A stretch of DNA of 64,000 bases from Thermobacillus xylanilyticus (GCF_907165215.1 NZ_CAJRAY010000043.1:110190-174189); one strand, 5' to 3'; shown: positions 51,911 through 60,584, counted from the first letter of the stretch. Notes: a model not told the origin generated them from the sequence alone. Made by a program: numbers and translations.

Positions 51911-51940
51911 CGCGGGACGCCATGGCGTGTCCTTCATTTC

Positions 51941-51953
51941 TAACGGAACGGAG
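51941..51953 (+). repeat. Dispersed repeat copy 4, left half, interrupted by the IS
   Basis: TAACGGAACGGAG joins, once the IS and one CGGAG duplicate are removed, to AAGCGTTATCTGCAG (53922-53936), giving a sequence like the other copies (AACGGAACTCAGTGGCGTTATTGCGG) but in the opposite orientation. Confidence 0.55.
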
Positions 51954-53916
51954 GAAGCTGTCTATTCACTGTGGAAAAACAAGGCTCCATCCCCTACTGA
52001 AACTTGCAATTCTCGTCCACAAGCCGTTGTGGGTCGGATTGGGGGGATATCCGCCATCATCATGGGTCTTACCTTTCGTGTGCTTTGCTTCATCCGACCG
52101 CGATTGGCGCACGACGAAGAAACCCGGGTTTGGGGTTTCCGAGTTTTCGGACCAGGAGTTTGAGGTTTACGACCATCGCCGAAGTCTGTGCCTTGATTTG
52201 CAGGGTAACGCGGCTGCGGGTTCGCGCTCCATCCAGAGCGCAGTCGTTCTTCAGTTCCTTGTTCTTCCGTTCGACGACGAGCCACTCTTGCAACTCGGCT
52301 CGCCCGGTCAGACTGTCGTTGTATACCCGGGCGGCTTCGTACAGGTCTGCGTAATCGCTCCGGAATACACGCCGGCCCCCCTTTTCACTGCTCGTGCACG
52401 CCTTGCGCGACGGGCAGGAAAGACAAACGTGCGGTGCAAAGCTGTACTGGTGACCTTCCGACTGGCGGATATATTGCTTGTCGACGCTTTGTTGGCCTTC
52501 CGGGCAAATGTACACATCCTTCTCCGCATCGTAGACAAACCGGGACGAATGAAACAGACCGGTCGGGTTTTCGGCAATCGGAACCGGAGCGACGACGGGG
52601 ATCCCCAGTGCGGCCAGTCGCGCCCGGTTTCTCCCGTGGCCATAAGCCGAATCCCCCAGCAGAGCGGAAGGCGTCACGCCAAAGAAACGCTTGATCGTCG
52701 CGGTCATGTCGGCTGTCGCATCCTGATCGTGTTCATTGGCCGGAATAGTGCGCACGTCGAGAATGACGCCGCCCGTCGTGCAGAGGTTTTGCGTTTTGTA
52801 CCCGTAGATGGTTTTCGACCGCTTGGCGATGCGCGCTTCCGGGTCAACCGCGCTCACGATGCGGTTTTTCGGGCGTTCGGCTAGCGGAATCTTTTGAAAC
52901 CGAACGAGCTCGGGAACGTTCGTCCCGGTCTCCTCGTTCCGGCCTTCGGACGCTTCATCCGCTCCATCGCCGGGGTCGACAGGCGAGCTGTTCTCTTGGA
53001 GAATGCGCCGCAGGATCGCTTGCAGCTCCCGCGAACGCTTAAGATGCTTCCACTCCGCCAGAAACGGCTTGATGTTCTCGTTCTCGAACCAGGCCAACAA
53101 CCCGTAGGCTTGGGAGACCAGCTTGCTGAAGGCCAGCATGCGAGCCGACGCCGAGGCCGACTTGCTCAGCCGAACGGTTGCGCCATCCAGCGGCAAAGCC
53201 TCCAACGCCTCAAGCATCGGTTTTGTCCCGTGCTTGCGCAAATGTTGCGCCAGACGAATCAGGGCATGCTGAATCAGCCGATAGGCGCCCGGGAACTTCA
53301 GGTTCACATTGGTCGGGAACGAGTCGATGATCCACTGTTCGTTCCGGTCGCCCCACAGTCCGTACTGGTACATCTGGGCCAGAATGTAGAGATGGCAGGC
53401 CCGGAACATGGCGGCTCCCATGCGGCTGCGATCCAGTCCGATCGTGCTGTGGTCGAAACCGATGAAATCCACGGGCAGTTGCAGGAAGCGCTTGATGAAC
53501 AGGTCACCGATGATTTTTTCTTCGGTCTGACGATCCGACAGACCGTAGTAGGCCTGAACCAGATGGATTTTCAACTTGAGAGACGGCGCATACGGGTACT
53601 GTCCTCTGCCGGAATAGAGCACCGCGCACAGCCGATCGGCGAACGAAAAGTCGACCTTGCTGTCGACATGGCTCCAGAACGGATGCGGCGGCAGCTTGGT
53701 GTACACTTGCACATCGGCAAAGGAAAGTTGGTCGAACGTTTTGTACCGAACCGAAAAAGTCATATGCGTCGCCTCCTGTAAACACCTTGCTACCATTATA
53801 CCACGAAAACGGGTGTAATCGTGAGAACGGAAAAGAAAACATCGTATTTTCCAAAGTATTTCGCAAAAATTGATTATCTGTCGCACGATCGTTGTGCACA
53901 GTTAATCGACAGCTTC
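51954..53916 (-). mobile_element. IS1182-family insertion sequence, complete (1963 bp)
   Basis: Both ends start, read inward, with GAAGCTGTC, then ATT and ACTGTG in register: left GAAGCTGTCTATTCACTGTG, right GAAGCTGTCGATTAACTGTG (18 of 20 identical). Five-base duplicates CGGAG flank it (51949-51953 and 53917-53921). Inside is one intact transposase gene. The intact ends and target duplication suggest fairly recent transposition. It lies upstream of the ribose-type operon, transposase pointing toward it. Confidence 0.85.
52090..53763 (-). CDS. IS1182 family transposase
   Basis: 557 residues, full length. The N-terminal part (YTKLPPHPFWSHVDSKVDFSFADRLCAVLYSGRGQYPYAPSLKLK) is the DUF772-like DNA-binding region of this family. 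Catalytic residues expected: Asp in DSFPTNVNLKF, Asp in LLGDSAYGHGRNRARL, and Glu in VVERKNKELKNDCAL, the YREK-like motif. A central CPEGQQ segment with Cys residues (VCLSCPSRKACTS) is also typical. The ATG at 53763 follows AGGAGG by 8 bases. No frameshift or stop is seen, so it may be active. Confidence 0.93.
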   Translation of the reverse strand: MTFSVRYKTFDQLSFADVQVYTKLPPHPFWSHVDSKVDFSFADRLCAVLYSGRGQYPYAPSLKLKIHLVQAYYGLSDRQTEEKIIGDLFIKRFLQLPVDFIGFDHSTIGLDRSRMGAAMFRACHLYILAQMYQYGLWGDRNEQWIIDSFPTNVNLKFPGAYRLIQHALIRLAQHLRKHGTKPMLEALEALPLDGATVRLSKSASASARMLAFSKLVSQAYGLLAWFENENIKPFLAEWKHLKRSRELQAILRRILQENSSPVDPGDGADEASEGRNEETGTNVPELVRFQKIPLAERPKNRIVSAVDPEARIAKRSKTIYGYKTQNLCTTGGVILDVRTIPANEHDQDATADMTATIKRFFGVTPSALLGDSAYGHGRNRARLAALGIPVVAPVPIAENPTGLFHSSRFVYDAEKDVYICPEGQQSVDKQYIRQSEGHQYSFAPHVCLSCPSRKACTSSEKGGRRVFRSDYADLYEAARVYNDSLTGRAELQEWLVVERKNKELKNDCALDGARTRSRVTLQIKAQTSAMVVNLKLLVRKLGNPKPGFLRRAPIAVG

Positions 53917-53964
53917 CGGAGAAGCGTTATCTGCAGAAAAGAACGTCCGCACACCCGCCAAACG

Positions 53965-53992
53965 CCGCAATAACGCCACTGAGTTCCGTTGC
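53965..53992 (-). repeat. Dispersed 28-bp repeat, copy 2
   Basis: On the minus strand GCAACGGAACTCAGTGGCGT then TATTGCGG. A near copy starts 50 bp away at 54015. Confidence 0.65.
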
Positions 53993-54014
53993 CGCCCGGA
54001 GCCGCGCCCCTTTT

Positions 54015-54043
54015 CCGTCAATAACGTCTCTGAGTTCCGTTGC
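54015..54043 (-). repeat. Dispersed 28-bp repeat, copy 3
   Basis: On the minus strand GCAACGGAACTCAGAGACGT then TATTGACGG. With copy 2 it forms a 50-bp-period tandem pair upstream of the importer promoter region (IS removed). The rest of the gap 53936-54179 shows nothing else. Confidence 0.65.
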
Positions 54044-54179
54044 GATTTCCCCTCACAAAAAGAAACGCCGGAAGAGCGCATCTCTGCACTCCCCGGCTGT
54101 CTCGCCAATCGTATTCACCATCTGCCCGGTGATCCCGTCCGGTCCCACGAGCTGACACGGATACCAAAACCGCCAGCCG

Positions 54180-55058
54180 CTATACTTCCGGAAACTCCAG
54201 CAGCACCGCCGTCTTGTCGTCCGATCGCTTGACCCGCGGAAATCTCGTGCAATCGGGATCGGACCGCTCATATTGCACGAGCCATTCCGCGTACGCTTCG
54301 AGCCCCATCCGACCGACAAGCCGCGCGGTCTCTTCGGCGTCGAACGCTTCCGCCGGATCGGCCTTCGGCACGTACAGTCCATCCGTCATCAGCAGCAGCG
54401 AGCGGAGCCCGAGCCGGTTAATCGTGCCGGATTCGACATAGCGGGCGAACGCGGGATCGCCGTTCAGCACGGCGTACCCTTCGGGCCCCGGAGCGTTCGC
54501 CAGCCGCCGGCCCGCTTCGATGGTCGGCAGCACCGCCTGCCAGCGCGCGTCGCGCCCCGTGATGCCGGAGGCCGCCGCTTCCGCCCACCGGCGCAGCGTC
54601 GCCCGGTCTGCGGCGGCGAGCTGATCCCGCGTCAGGACGCGGTACGAGCCGTCCCGGTAGCCGGCGACCAGCATGCAGTCGCCCGCCTGGGCGTAGTCGA
54701 CGGCGTCCGGCCGGACCCGCACGATGAGCGCGCCGGCGCTCCACAGCGCCTCCTTGCGCGCCGGGTCGATGCCGCATGCCGCCATCTCCGCGGCCAGCCG
54801 CCGGTTCGCTTCGGCCAGCATGTCCGCCAGCGCCGCGGCCTTGGCATCCGCGCCGAGCGGCATGCCCATGACGGTCTCCGCCGTGATCCGCGACGCCAGC
54901 ACGCCGCCCGTCTCGCCGGAGGGCGCACGGAACGGCACGAGCGATGTGGCGCCGTCTACGACGCCGAACAGACCGTCCCGCTCCCTGACGATGAGCGCGT
55001 CTTCGTTCCACTCGCCGCTCCCCCGGATGCAGACCGTTCGGAACGTCAAGCCGCCCAT
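54180..55058 (-). CDS. PP2C-like serine/threonine protein phosphatase
   Basis: 292 residues. The metal-binding motifs of the PP2C fold are suggested by NEDALIVRERDGLFGVVDGATSL (first Asp motif), VDYAQAGDCMLVAGYRDG (GD motif) and LRSLLLMTDGLYVPK (TDG). A C-terminal Asp is present in VKRSDDKTAVLLEF. No membrane helix. It is the last gene of the GH130 operon, 7 bp after the DUF1861 gene, an unusual place for such an enzyme; its target is unknown. The start at 55058 has only a weak ribosome site, consistent with coupling. Confidence 0.85.
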   Translation of the reverse strand: MGGLTFRTVCIRGSGEWNEDALIVRERDGLFGVVDGATSLVPFRAPSGETGGVLASRITAETVMGMPLGADAKAAALADMLAEANRRLAAEMAACGIDPARKEALWSAGALIVRVRPDAVDYAQAGDCMLVAGYRDGSYRVLTRDQLAAADRATLRRWAEAAASGITGRDARWQAVLPTIEAGRRLANAPGPEGYAVLNGDPAFARYVESGTINRLGLRSLLLMTDGLYVPKADPAEAFDAEETARLVGRMGLEAYAEWLVQYERSDPDCTRFPRVKRSDDKTAVLLEFPEV

Positions 55059-55065
55059 CCCGCGA

Positions 55066-56019
55066 TCACTTCTCGTACGCGGCGAACGGGTCCGCGATCG
55101 TCACCCGGTGCGCTTCCGCGTCGCTGATGCCGGCGTACAGGTCGGCCGTGCCGTTCGAATGCCGGATCAGACCGCCGCTGAAGACGACATCGACGAGGTC
55201 CGGACGCTTCGCGGGTCCGGCCGGGAAGTCGGCCCGTTCCGCGATGATCGACATGTCGGAAAATTTGCCAGTCGTCGGATCGAATACGAATGTCATCGGA
55301 TAATAATGCCGGTTGCCCTGCTCGTCGAACCTGGCGATATGCCCGAGCACGCCGAGCAGCCCGTTCGAGAGCACATGGATTTCGTTGCATCCGCCCCACT
55401 CTTCGTCCAGGAACTGGCCTTCGAGCAGCGGCGCCTGATGGATCACGTCAAGCGACAGGTCGTCCAGCTTGCCGATGCGGGCGTAGCCGATCTTGCCTCT
55501 TCCGCCCTTCTCGCCCTGCGGACGCGTGAACACGCCGATGCTTCCGTCCTTGAGCTGGACGAGACGCAGATCCTTCATCTGATCAGGCCCCTGGAAGAAC
55601 GGTTTCTTGTCCACGAGGCCCGACTCTTTGTAGAAAACCGTCCGCCAGCCGAGTTTGCCCGGATCGACCGGATGGGGATAGGTCTCCACACCCCCGATGA
55701 TCAGTTCGCCCGAAATGCGTGTATAGAACGGGTCTTGCAAGGCCAGGACGGGGGAATCGCTCCGCTGCACCCATTTGCCGTCCCGATTGACGAAAAAGTA
55801 AATCTCCGATTGCTCGCTGTCCCGGCGCTCGACCCGTCCCGCAATCACGATCTCGCCGTTCAGCACGAACGGCGCCGTGATGTTGTACACGTCGCGCCCT
55901 TCCACGCCGTCGAACACGATTTTCTCGGCGTAGAACGGACGCTTGCCTCCCGCGCGATAGACCTCAAGCAACTCGACACAGGATTTGACCCCGCTGTTCT
56001 TCCAGAGTGCCATGACCAC
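55066..56019 (-). CDS. DUF1861 family protein, glycoside-phosphorylase-like beta-propeller
   Basis: 317 residues. Repeating beta-strand units such as DVYNITAPFVLNGEIVIAGRVERRD, GGNEIHVLSNGLLGVLGHIARFD and FSGGLIRHSNGTADLYAGISDAEAH fit a five-bladed propeller of the clan that includes GH130 and GH43. I recognise this as the DUF1861 family (called MTP-1 in some records). AAAGGA lies 6 bases before the GTG at 56019; an ATG two codons later is possible. It sits directly downstream of the GH130 gene, implying that it acts on the same beta-mannosidic sugar or its product, but its reaction is not established by sequence. Confidence 0.82.
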   Translation of the reverse strand: MVMALWKNSGVKSCVELLEVYRAGGKRPFYAEKIVFDGVEGRDVYNITAPFVLNGEIVIAGRVERRDSEQSEIYFFVNRDGKWVQRSDSPVLALQDPFYTRISGELIIGGVETYPHPVDPGKLGWRTVFYKESGLVDKKPFFQGPDQMKDLRLVQLKDGSIGVFTRPQGEKGGRGKIGYARIGKLDDLSLDVIHQAPLLEGQFLDEEWGGCNEIHVLSNGLLGVLGHIARFDEQGNRHYYPMTFVFDPTTGKFSDMSIIAERADFPAGPAKRPDLVDVVFSGGLIRHSNGTADLYAGISDAEAHRVTIADPFAAYEK

Positions 56020-56044
56020 TGATGTCCTTTCCGTCTGTATAATC

Positions 56045-57127
56045 CTATTTTAAAAGATTAAACACTTCTTCGAGTTGGAAAGTTGCGGATGCTGTCGATT
56101 CGTCGGAGACGCCGTAGTACATGGTCACCCGGCCGTCCTTCACAATCGCGCCGCATGCGAAGACGACGCCGGCGAAGAACCCGGTCGTCTCGTATTCCGC
56201 TTCCGGCGACATGAACGGTTCCGCCGTGCGCGCGATGACGCGGCCCGGATCGTTCAGATCGAGCAGCACCGCGCCCATGCAATAGCGGTGGCCGCTGTCG
56301 GCTCCGTGATACAGGAGCAGCCAGCCTTCGTCCGTCCGGATCGGCACGCAGCCCGCCCCGATCCGCGCGCTGTCCCATCCGCTCTCGGAAATGCCCATGA
56401 GAAACCGATGATTGCCCCAATGGATGAGATCCGGCGATTCCGCGATCCACATCTCGGGCTTGCCGATGCCTTCGGGAACCGGACGATGCACCATCATGTA
56501 CTTCCCGTTGATTTTTTCGGGGAACAACACAACGTCCTTGTTCGTCGGCGCAAGAATCGTCCCTTCCCGTGTGAACGACCGGAAATCGCGGGTCGACAGC
56601 AGGCCGACGGCCACCCCTTTCTCGGAAACGGCGCTGTAGGTGACAAGAAAGCGGTCGTCGATTTTCGTGATGCGCGGATCTTCGATCCCCCACGTCTCCA
56701 GCGGTCCCGCCGGAACGACGCTCGGCTGTTCGTCAATCGTGAACCGCTCGCCGTCCCGGCTTCTCGCCACCCGGAGATGCGACAGCGTCGTCAGATAGAT
56801 CGTTTCGCCGCGACGGTTCTTCACGACGCGCAAATCGCTGAAATCCAGATCCGGATCGATTCGATCCAGCTCCACGATGCATACCGACGACTCTCCGAAA
56901 CCGCTCGCATCCGCGCGCAGCACCGGCACGGTCACCTTGCCGGGATCCGTCTGGCGCGGCCGTTCCGCCACGCGCAGGAGCAGCACAATCTCATCGCCGC
57001 ATTCCGCCACGCCGGCATTGAAAGCGCCGAGCACCTCCCAGTCCGGAAAAGACGGCTTCACATCGGCCGGCGTAATCAGCGGATTCAGCGGCGAACGCCG
57101 AACGCCGATTTGCGGTTTCACTCTCAC
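56045..57127 (-). CDS. GH130 family beta-mannoside phosphorylase
   Basis: 360 residues, the full length of GH130. Motifs: VRRSPLNPLITPADV at the start, the catalytic Asp in WGIEDPRI, the phosphate-binding NKDVVLFPEKINGKYMMVHRP and the SGWDSARIGAGCVPI region. It phosphorolyses beta-1,2- or beta-1,4-mannosidic bonds in the cytoplasm to give mannose 1-phosphate. The start is a GTG with GGGAGGAG 7 bases upstream. It follows the importer permeases and is probably cotranscribed with them, pointing to uptake of mannooligosaccharides or mannosyl glycans. Confidence 0.92.
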   Translation of the reverse strand: MRVKPQIGVRRSPLNPLITPADVKPSFPDWEVLGAFNAGVAECGDEIVLLLRVAERPRQTDPGKVTVPVLRADASGFGESSVCIVELDRIDPDLDFSDLRVVKNRRGETIYLTTLSHLRVARSRDGERFTIDEQPSVVPAGPLETWGIEDPRITKIDDRFLVTYSAVSEKGVAVGLLSTRDFRSFTREGTILAPTNKDVVLFPEKINGKYMMVHRPVPEGIGKPEMWIAESPDLIHWGNHRFLMGISESGWDSARIGAGCVPIRTDEGWLLLYHGADSGHRYCMGAVLLDLNDPGRVIARTAEPFMSPEAEYETTGFFAGVVFACGAIVKDGRVTMYYGVSDESTASATFQLEEVFNLLK

Positions 57128-57170
57128 CAGTTTCTCCTCCCATCCATTCCAAACCGGATCTATATTTCAT

Positions 57171-58046
57171 TTAATCTTTAAGTCCCGTAAAGGTGATACC
57201 TTCGATGAAGTAACGCTGCGCGACGAAGAACAGCAGCACGACCGGCAGCGCGATGATGATGGACATGGCCATCAGATAGTTCCATTGCGGCGCCTCGTTC
57301 ACCCCGCCCATGAAGAAGTACATCCCGACGTTCATCGTGTACAGCTTCATATCGGTCAGATAGATGAGCGGGCCGAGAAAATCGTTCCAGTACCCGCGGA
57401 ACGCGAAGATCGCGACCGCGAGCAGCGCGGGCCGGATCTGCGGCAGCATGATCAGGAAGAACGTCTGCAGCGTATTCGCGCCGTCGATCTCGGCCGCGTC
57501 GTCCAACTCCCGCGGAATCGTCAGGAAGAACTGGCGCAGCAGGAAAATGTAGAACGGCCCCCACGCCGTCCACGCCCGCAGCACGAGCGGATCGAACTCG
57601 CCCACCAGTCCGAAGTGCTGCCAGATCAGGAACGTCGGAATGAGCGTCACGTGGAACGGCAGCATCATCGTCGCCAGCAGAATGAGAAAGATCAGATCGC
57701 TGCCGGGAAAACGGAACCGCGCGAACCCGTACGCGACGATCGTGGCGCTCGCCAGTTCCGCCGTAATGCCGAGCACGACGACGAAGATCGTGTTCCCGAG
57801 GTAGCGGTTGAACGGCATCGCCGTCCACGCCTCCGCGAAGTTGCGCCACTGCGGCGGATCCGGTATCCACTGCGGCGGCCAGGCGAAAATGTCGCCCTTC
57901 TCCTGCAGCGCGGTCGACAGCATCCAGAAGAACGGCACGAGAATGACCGCCGCCAGAAACGTCACAATGATATAAATGAGCGCCCGCTTGATCGCATTCA
58001 TCCGCCTGGTGCCCAATCCTCCACCTGCCGCCAAGCTTCTCGCCAT
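57171..58046 (-). CDS. Carbohydrate ABC transporter permease, MalG type
   Basis: 291 residues, six helices. The EAA loop ELDDAAEIDGANTLQTFFLIMLPQIRP and the N-terminal VILVPFFWMLSTALQEKGDIFAWPPQWIP are typical. GGAGG lies about 10 bases before the ATG at 58046. It follows the other permease by 16 bp and belongs to the probable mannooligosaccharide importer. Confidence 0.93.
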   Translation of the reverse strand: MARSLAAGGGLGTRRMNAIKRALIYIIVTFLAAVILVPFFWMLSTALQEKGDIFAWPPQWIPDPPQWRNFAEAWTAMPFNRYLGNTIFVVVLGITAELASATIVAYGFARFRFPGSDLIFLILLATMMLPFHVTLIPTFLIWQHFGLVGEFDPLVLRAWTAWGPFYIFLLRQFFLTIPRELDDAAEIDGANTLQTFFLIMLPQIRPALLAVAIFAFRGYWNDFLGPLIYLTDMKLYTMNVGMYFFMGGVNEAPQWNYLMAMSIIIALPVVLLFFVAQRYFIEGITFTGLKD

Positions 58047-58062
58047 GATCGTAAGTCCCTCC

Positions 58063-59052
58063 TTATCGCTTCATGTCCGACTCGTAGTGAACCCAGGCCG
58101 GGGACGAGCGGAACACGAGCAGCGTAAGAACCAGAATGATCAAGAAGAGCACCCAGGCGATCGCGGAAGCTTCGCCCATGTGCATCTGGGTGAAGCCCCG
58201 CTCATAGACGAGCTGGTTCATGAACTTGCCGGCCGCGGTCGACGGACGAACGAACATCGCGATCGTAAAAATTTGCAGCGCGCCGATCATCCCCATGACG
58301 ATCTGCAGCAGAATAACCGGCGAGATCTGCGGCACCGTAATATGCAGGAACTTCCGGAAGCCGCTTGCCCCGTCGATCTCGGCCGCCTCGTACAGGGAGC
58401 GCGGCACCCCTTGCAAGCCCGCGAGGAAGACGACGGTGTTCGTGCCGAAGATGCCCCAGACGCTCATAATGATGAAGGCCGGCAGAATGAAGTCCGGATC
58501 GCCGAACCAGTTCGGCTTGCCCATGCCGAAGAGCTTGAAGAACGGCGACAGGATGTAGTTCAGAATGCCGGACTCGCTGTTGAACATCCACCGCCACAGG
58601 AGTGCCACCGCCACTTCCGGCAGCACCGCGGGCAGGAAATAGATCGTCCGGAACGTGCCGATGCCCTTGATCTGGTTGTTGAGCAGCATCGCGATGAGCA
58701 GCGCGCCGATAACCCCGATCGGAAGCGAGAACAGGGCATAGAGCAGCGTAATCCGGACCGAAGGCCAGAATTCGATGTCCAGCGTGAACAATTTGATGTA
58801 GTTGTCCAGCCCGACCCATTCCGTCTTCCCGAAGATCGACGATTTCGTGAAGCTCAGGTACAGCGAATCGCCGAGCGGGTACAGGGTGAAAATGAGAAAT
58901 CCGACGATCCACGGCGAGACGAGCGCCAGCCCCATCGCCTGCTTCTTCTTCCATCCGAACCACCGGAACAGGTGGTAGATCAGGAAAGCGATCACGGCCA
59001 GCGCGACCGGCACGAGCAGCCAGCGGAACAGCGTCGCCAGATGATTCTCCAC
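58063..59052 (-). CDS. Carbohydrate ABC transporter permease, MalF/UgpA type
   Basis: About 329 residues. The GTG at 59052 has AGGAGG 8 bases upstream and is preferred over the ATG at 59076. An extra N-terminal helix (residues ~10-30, LLVPVALAVIAFLIYHLFRWFGW) precedes the common six. The EAA loop SLYEAAEIDGASGFRKFLHITVPQISP is intact. It is the first permease of the GH130-linked importer, separated from the binding-protein gene by a perfect hairpin. Confidence 0.92.
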   Translation of the reverse strand: MENHLATLFRWLLVPVALAVIAFLIYHLFRWFGWKKKQAMGLALVSPWIVGFLIFTLYPLGDSLYLSFTKSSIFGKTEWVGLDNYIKLFTLDIEFWPSVRITLLYALFSLPIGVIGALLIAMLLNNQIKGIGTFRTIYFLPAVLPEVAVALLWRWMFNSESGILNYILSPFFKLFGMGKPNWFGDPDFILPAFIIMSVWGIFGTNTVVFLAGLQGVPRSLYEAAEIDGASGFRKFLHITVPQISPVILLQIVMGMIGALQIFTIAMFVRPSTAAGKFMNQLVYERGFTQMHMGEASAIAWVLFLIILVLTLLVFRSSPAWVHYESDMKR

Positions 59053-59095
59053 TGCCGCTTCCTCCTTTCCGTTCATCACGGGCTTCGAGCAAACA

Positions 59096-59119
59096 AAGGA
59101 GGCAGCGGACTGCCTCCTT
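59096..59119 (-). other. Perfect hairpin between binding-protein and permease genes of the GH130 operon
   Basis: AAGGAGGCAG and CTGCCTCCTT form a perfect 10-bp stem with a CGGA loop, about 10 bp after the binding-protein stop. On the minus strand TTGT follows; read-through must be common since the permeases have no other promoter I can see. Confidence 0.72.
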
Positions 59120-59130
59120 CGCAAGATGCG

Positions 59131-60486
59131 TTATTGCAGCGCGTTGTCGAGCAACGGTTTCACCTTCGGAATGAGATCGTCCGGACGTGCGCCCGCGTTG
59201 ATGATCGGGTCCATAAGCTGCGTCCAGAAAATGTTGTCCCAATCCGGGTACTTCTCCGAATAGCGATACGGTCTTGCATATTCCATCGACGCGATGATCG
59301 CTTCAAGCGAATGCGCCTTGTTCGGATGCAGTTCTTTGAGCGTTTCGAGATCAGCCAGCGATTTGCGCGGCGGCATGATCTTCCAGTGGTGAATCGCATC
59401 GGTCAGATCCAGGAGCGCCTGGAATGCGGCGTCCGGATTTTTCGTCTTCGCGTTGATGCCCATGCCGAGAATGTCGCCGAACGTGACGTGCGTGCCGCCC
59501 GGACCCGCCGGCACCATGAACGCCTGCACGTTCTCGACGGTCGAGTCGAGATTGTCGGCGGCGCCGCCCATGAACATCGCGACTTGACCGTTGCGGAACA
59601 TCTGGTCGAACCCGCGGTCGCGGATGATGCTTTGCGACGGAACGAGCGGACCTTGCACGAGGTCGGCGTAGAAGTTCAGCGCTTCTTTCGCCTCCGGCGT
59701 ATCGATCGGCGACGACTTCATGTCTTCCGTGATGACTTCCCCGCCGTTCTGCCAGATGAACATTTGCGCCGGCGGCCAGCCGTTCAGCGTGAAGCCCCAT
59801 TGCACCGTGTTGTTCGCATCAAAGCCTTCTTCGTCCGCACGCTTGCCGTTTGCATCCTTCGTCAGCTTCTTGGCTGCGTCAAGGAACTCGTTCCAGGTCC
59901 AGCTTTCATCCGGATAGTCGAGCCCCGCTTCGTCGAACAGCGCCTTGTTGACATACATCATGACGGGCTGCTGCAGCCAGGGCAAGCCGTAAATTTTGCC
60001 GTCATGCGTGAACGGTCCGAGAGACGCTTCATAGTAGTCGTTCGTATCAGCCGCCGGATGCGAAGCGCTTGCAAGCCGGTCGGTGATGTCGAGCATGACG
60101 CCGCCCGCGGCGAATTGCGCGGCGCGCTGCGCGCTGACCCAGAACAGATCGGGGCCGGAGTCGCCCGACAGCTGCGTGATCATGCGCGTATCGTATTCCG
60201 CCGGGTTGGAATCCTGCACGATTTCGTACGTGCCCGACTTGGCGTTCAGATCGTCGAGGATGGCCTGCAGTTCCTTCGCCTCATCGGCGCCCGCCCACGT
60301 CGCCAGCCGGATTTGCACCTTCTGTGCCGGTTCGCCGCCCGAATTGTTGCCGGACGAGCCGTTGTTCGCTGCGTTTCCGCCGTTCCCGCCGTTTGCGCCG
60401 TTGTCGTTCTTGCCTCCCCCGCAAGCAGACAGCACAAGCGCAATGACCAGAAGAACCGACGCCAGCATGGATAGCCTCTTCTTCAT
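59131..60486 (-). CDS. Extracellular sugar-binding lipoprotein (family 1 solute-binding protein)
   Basis: About 451 residues. The signal peptide MKKRLSMLASVLLVIALVLSACGGG has a lipobox ending LSAC, with an Asn/Gly-rich linker after it. The core KVQIRLATWAGADEAKELQAILDDLN, the ligand-site segment MMYVNKALFDEAGLDYPDESWTWNEFLDAAKKLT and QVAMFMGGAADNLD are typical. The ATG at 60486 has AGGGGG 8 bases upstream; a GTG at 60492 is less well spaced. As first gene of the GH130 operon it probably binds a beta-mannosidic oligosaccharide. Confidence 0.93.
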   Translation of the reverse strand: MKKRLSMLASVLLVIALVLSACGGGKNDNGANGGNGGNAANNGSSGNNSGGEPAQKVQIRLATWAGADEAKELQAILDDLNAKSGTYEIVQDSNPAEYDTRMITQLSGDSGPDLFWVSAQRAAQFAAGGVMLDITDRLASASHPAADTNDYYEASLGPFTHDGKIYGLPWLQQPVMMYVNKALFDEAGLDYPDESWTWNEFLDAAKKLTKDANGKRADEEGFDANNTVQWGFTLNGWPPAQMFIWQNGGEVITEDMKSSPIDTPEAKEALNFYADLVQGPLVPSQSIIRDRGFDQMFRNGQVAMFMGGAADNLDSTVENVQAFMVPAGPGGTHVTFGDILGMGINAKTKNPDAAFQALLDLTDAIHHWKIMPPRKSLADLETLKELHPNKAHSLEAIIASMEYARPYRYSEKYPDWDNIFWTQLMDPIINAGARPDDLIPKVKPLLDNALQ

Positions 60487-60564
60487 TGACACTGCCCCCT
60501 AAATCGATGTTGGGAAACATGAGTTGAACGATGACAATAACAACATTACAAAATTACAAGTTTA

Positions 60565-60584
60565 ATTTTGTAACGTTATTATCC
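60565..60584. promoter_or_regulatory. Probable LacI operator before the GH130 operon
   Basis: ATTTTGTAACGTTATTATCC shares 14 leading bases with the perfect palindrome at 60711-60730. Additional half-sites (ATTACAAAATT at 60546 and CGTTACAA at 60586) flank it, about 80 bp before the binding-protein start. Confidence 0.68.

Noticed and set aside
54180-55058. PP2C gene as a stressosome or sigma-B regulator
   Set aside because: No anti-sigma, anti-anti-sigma or sigma gene is near, and the gene is spaced as part of the sugar operon.
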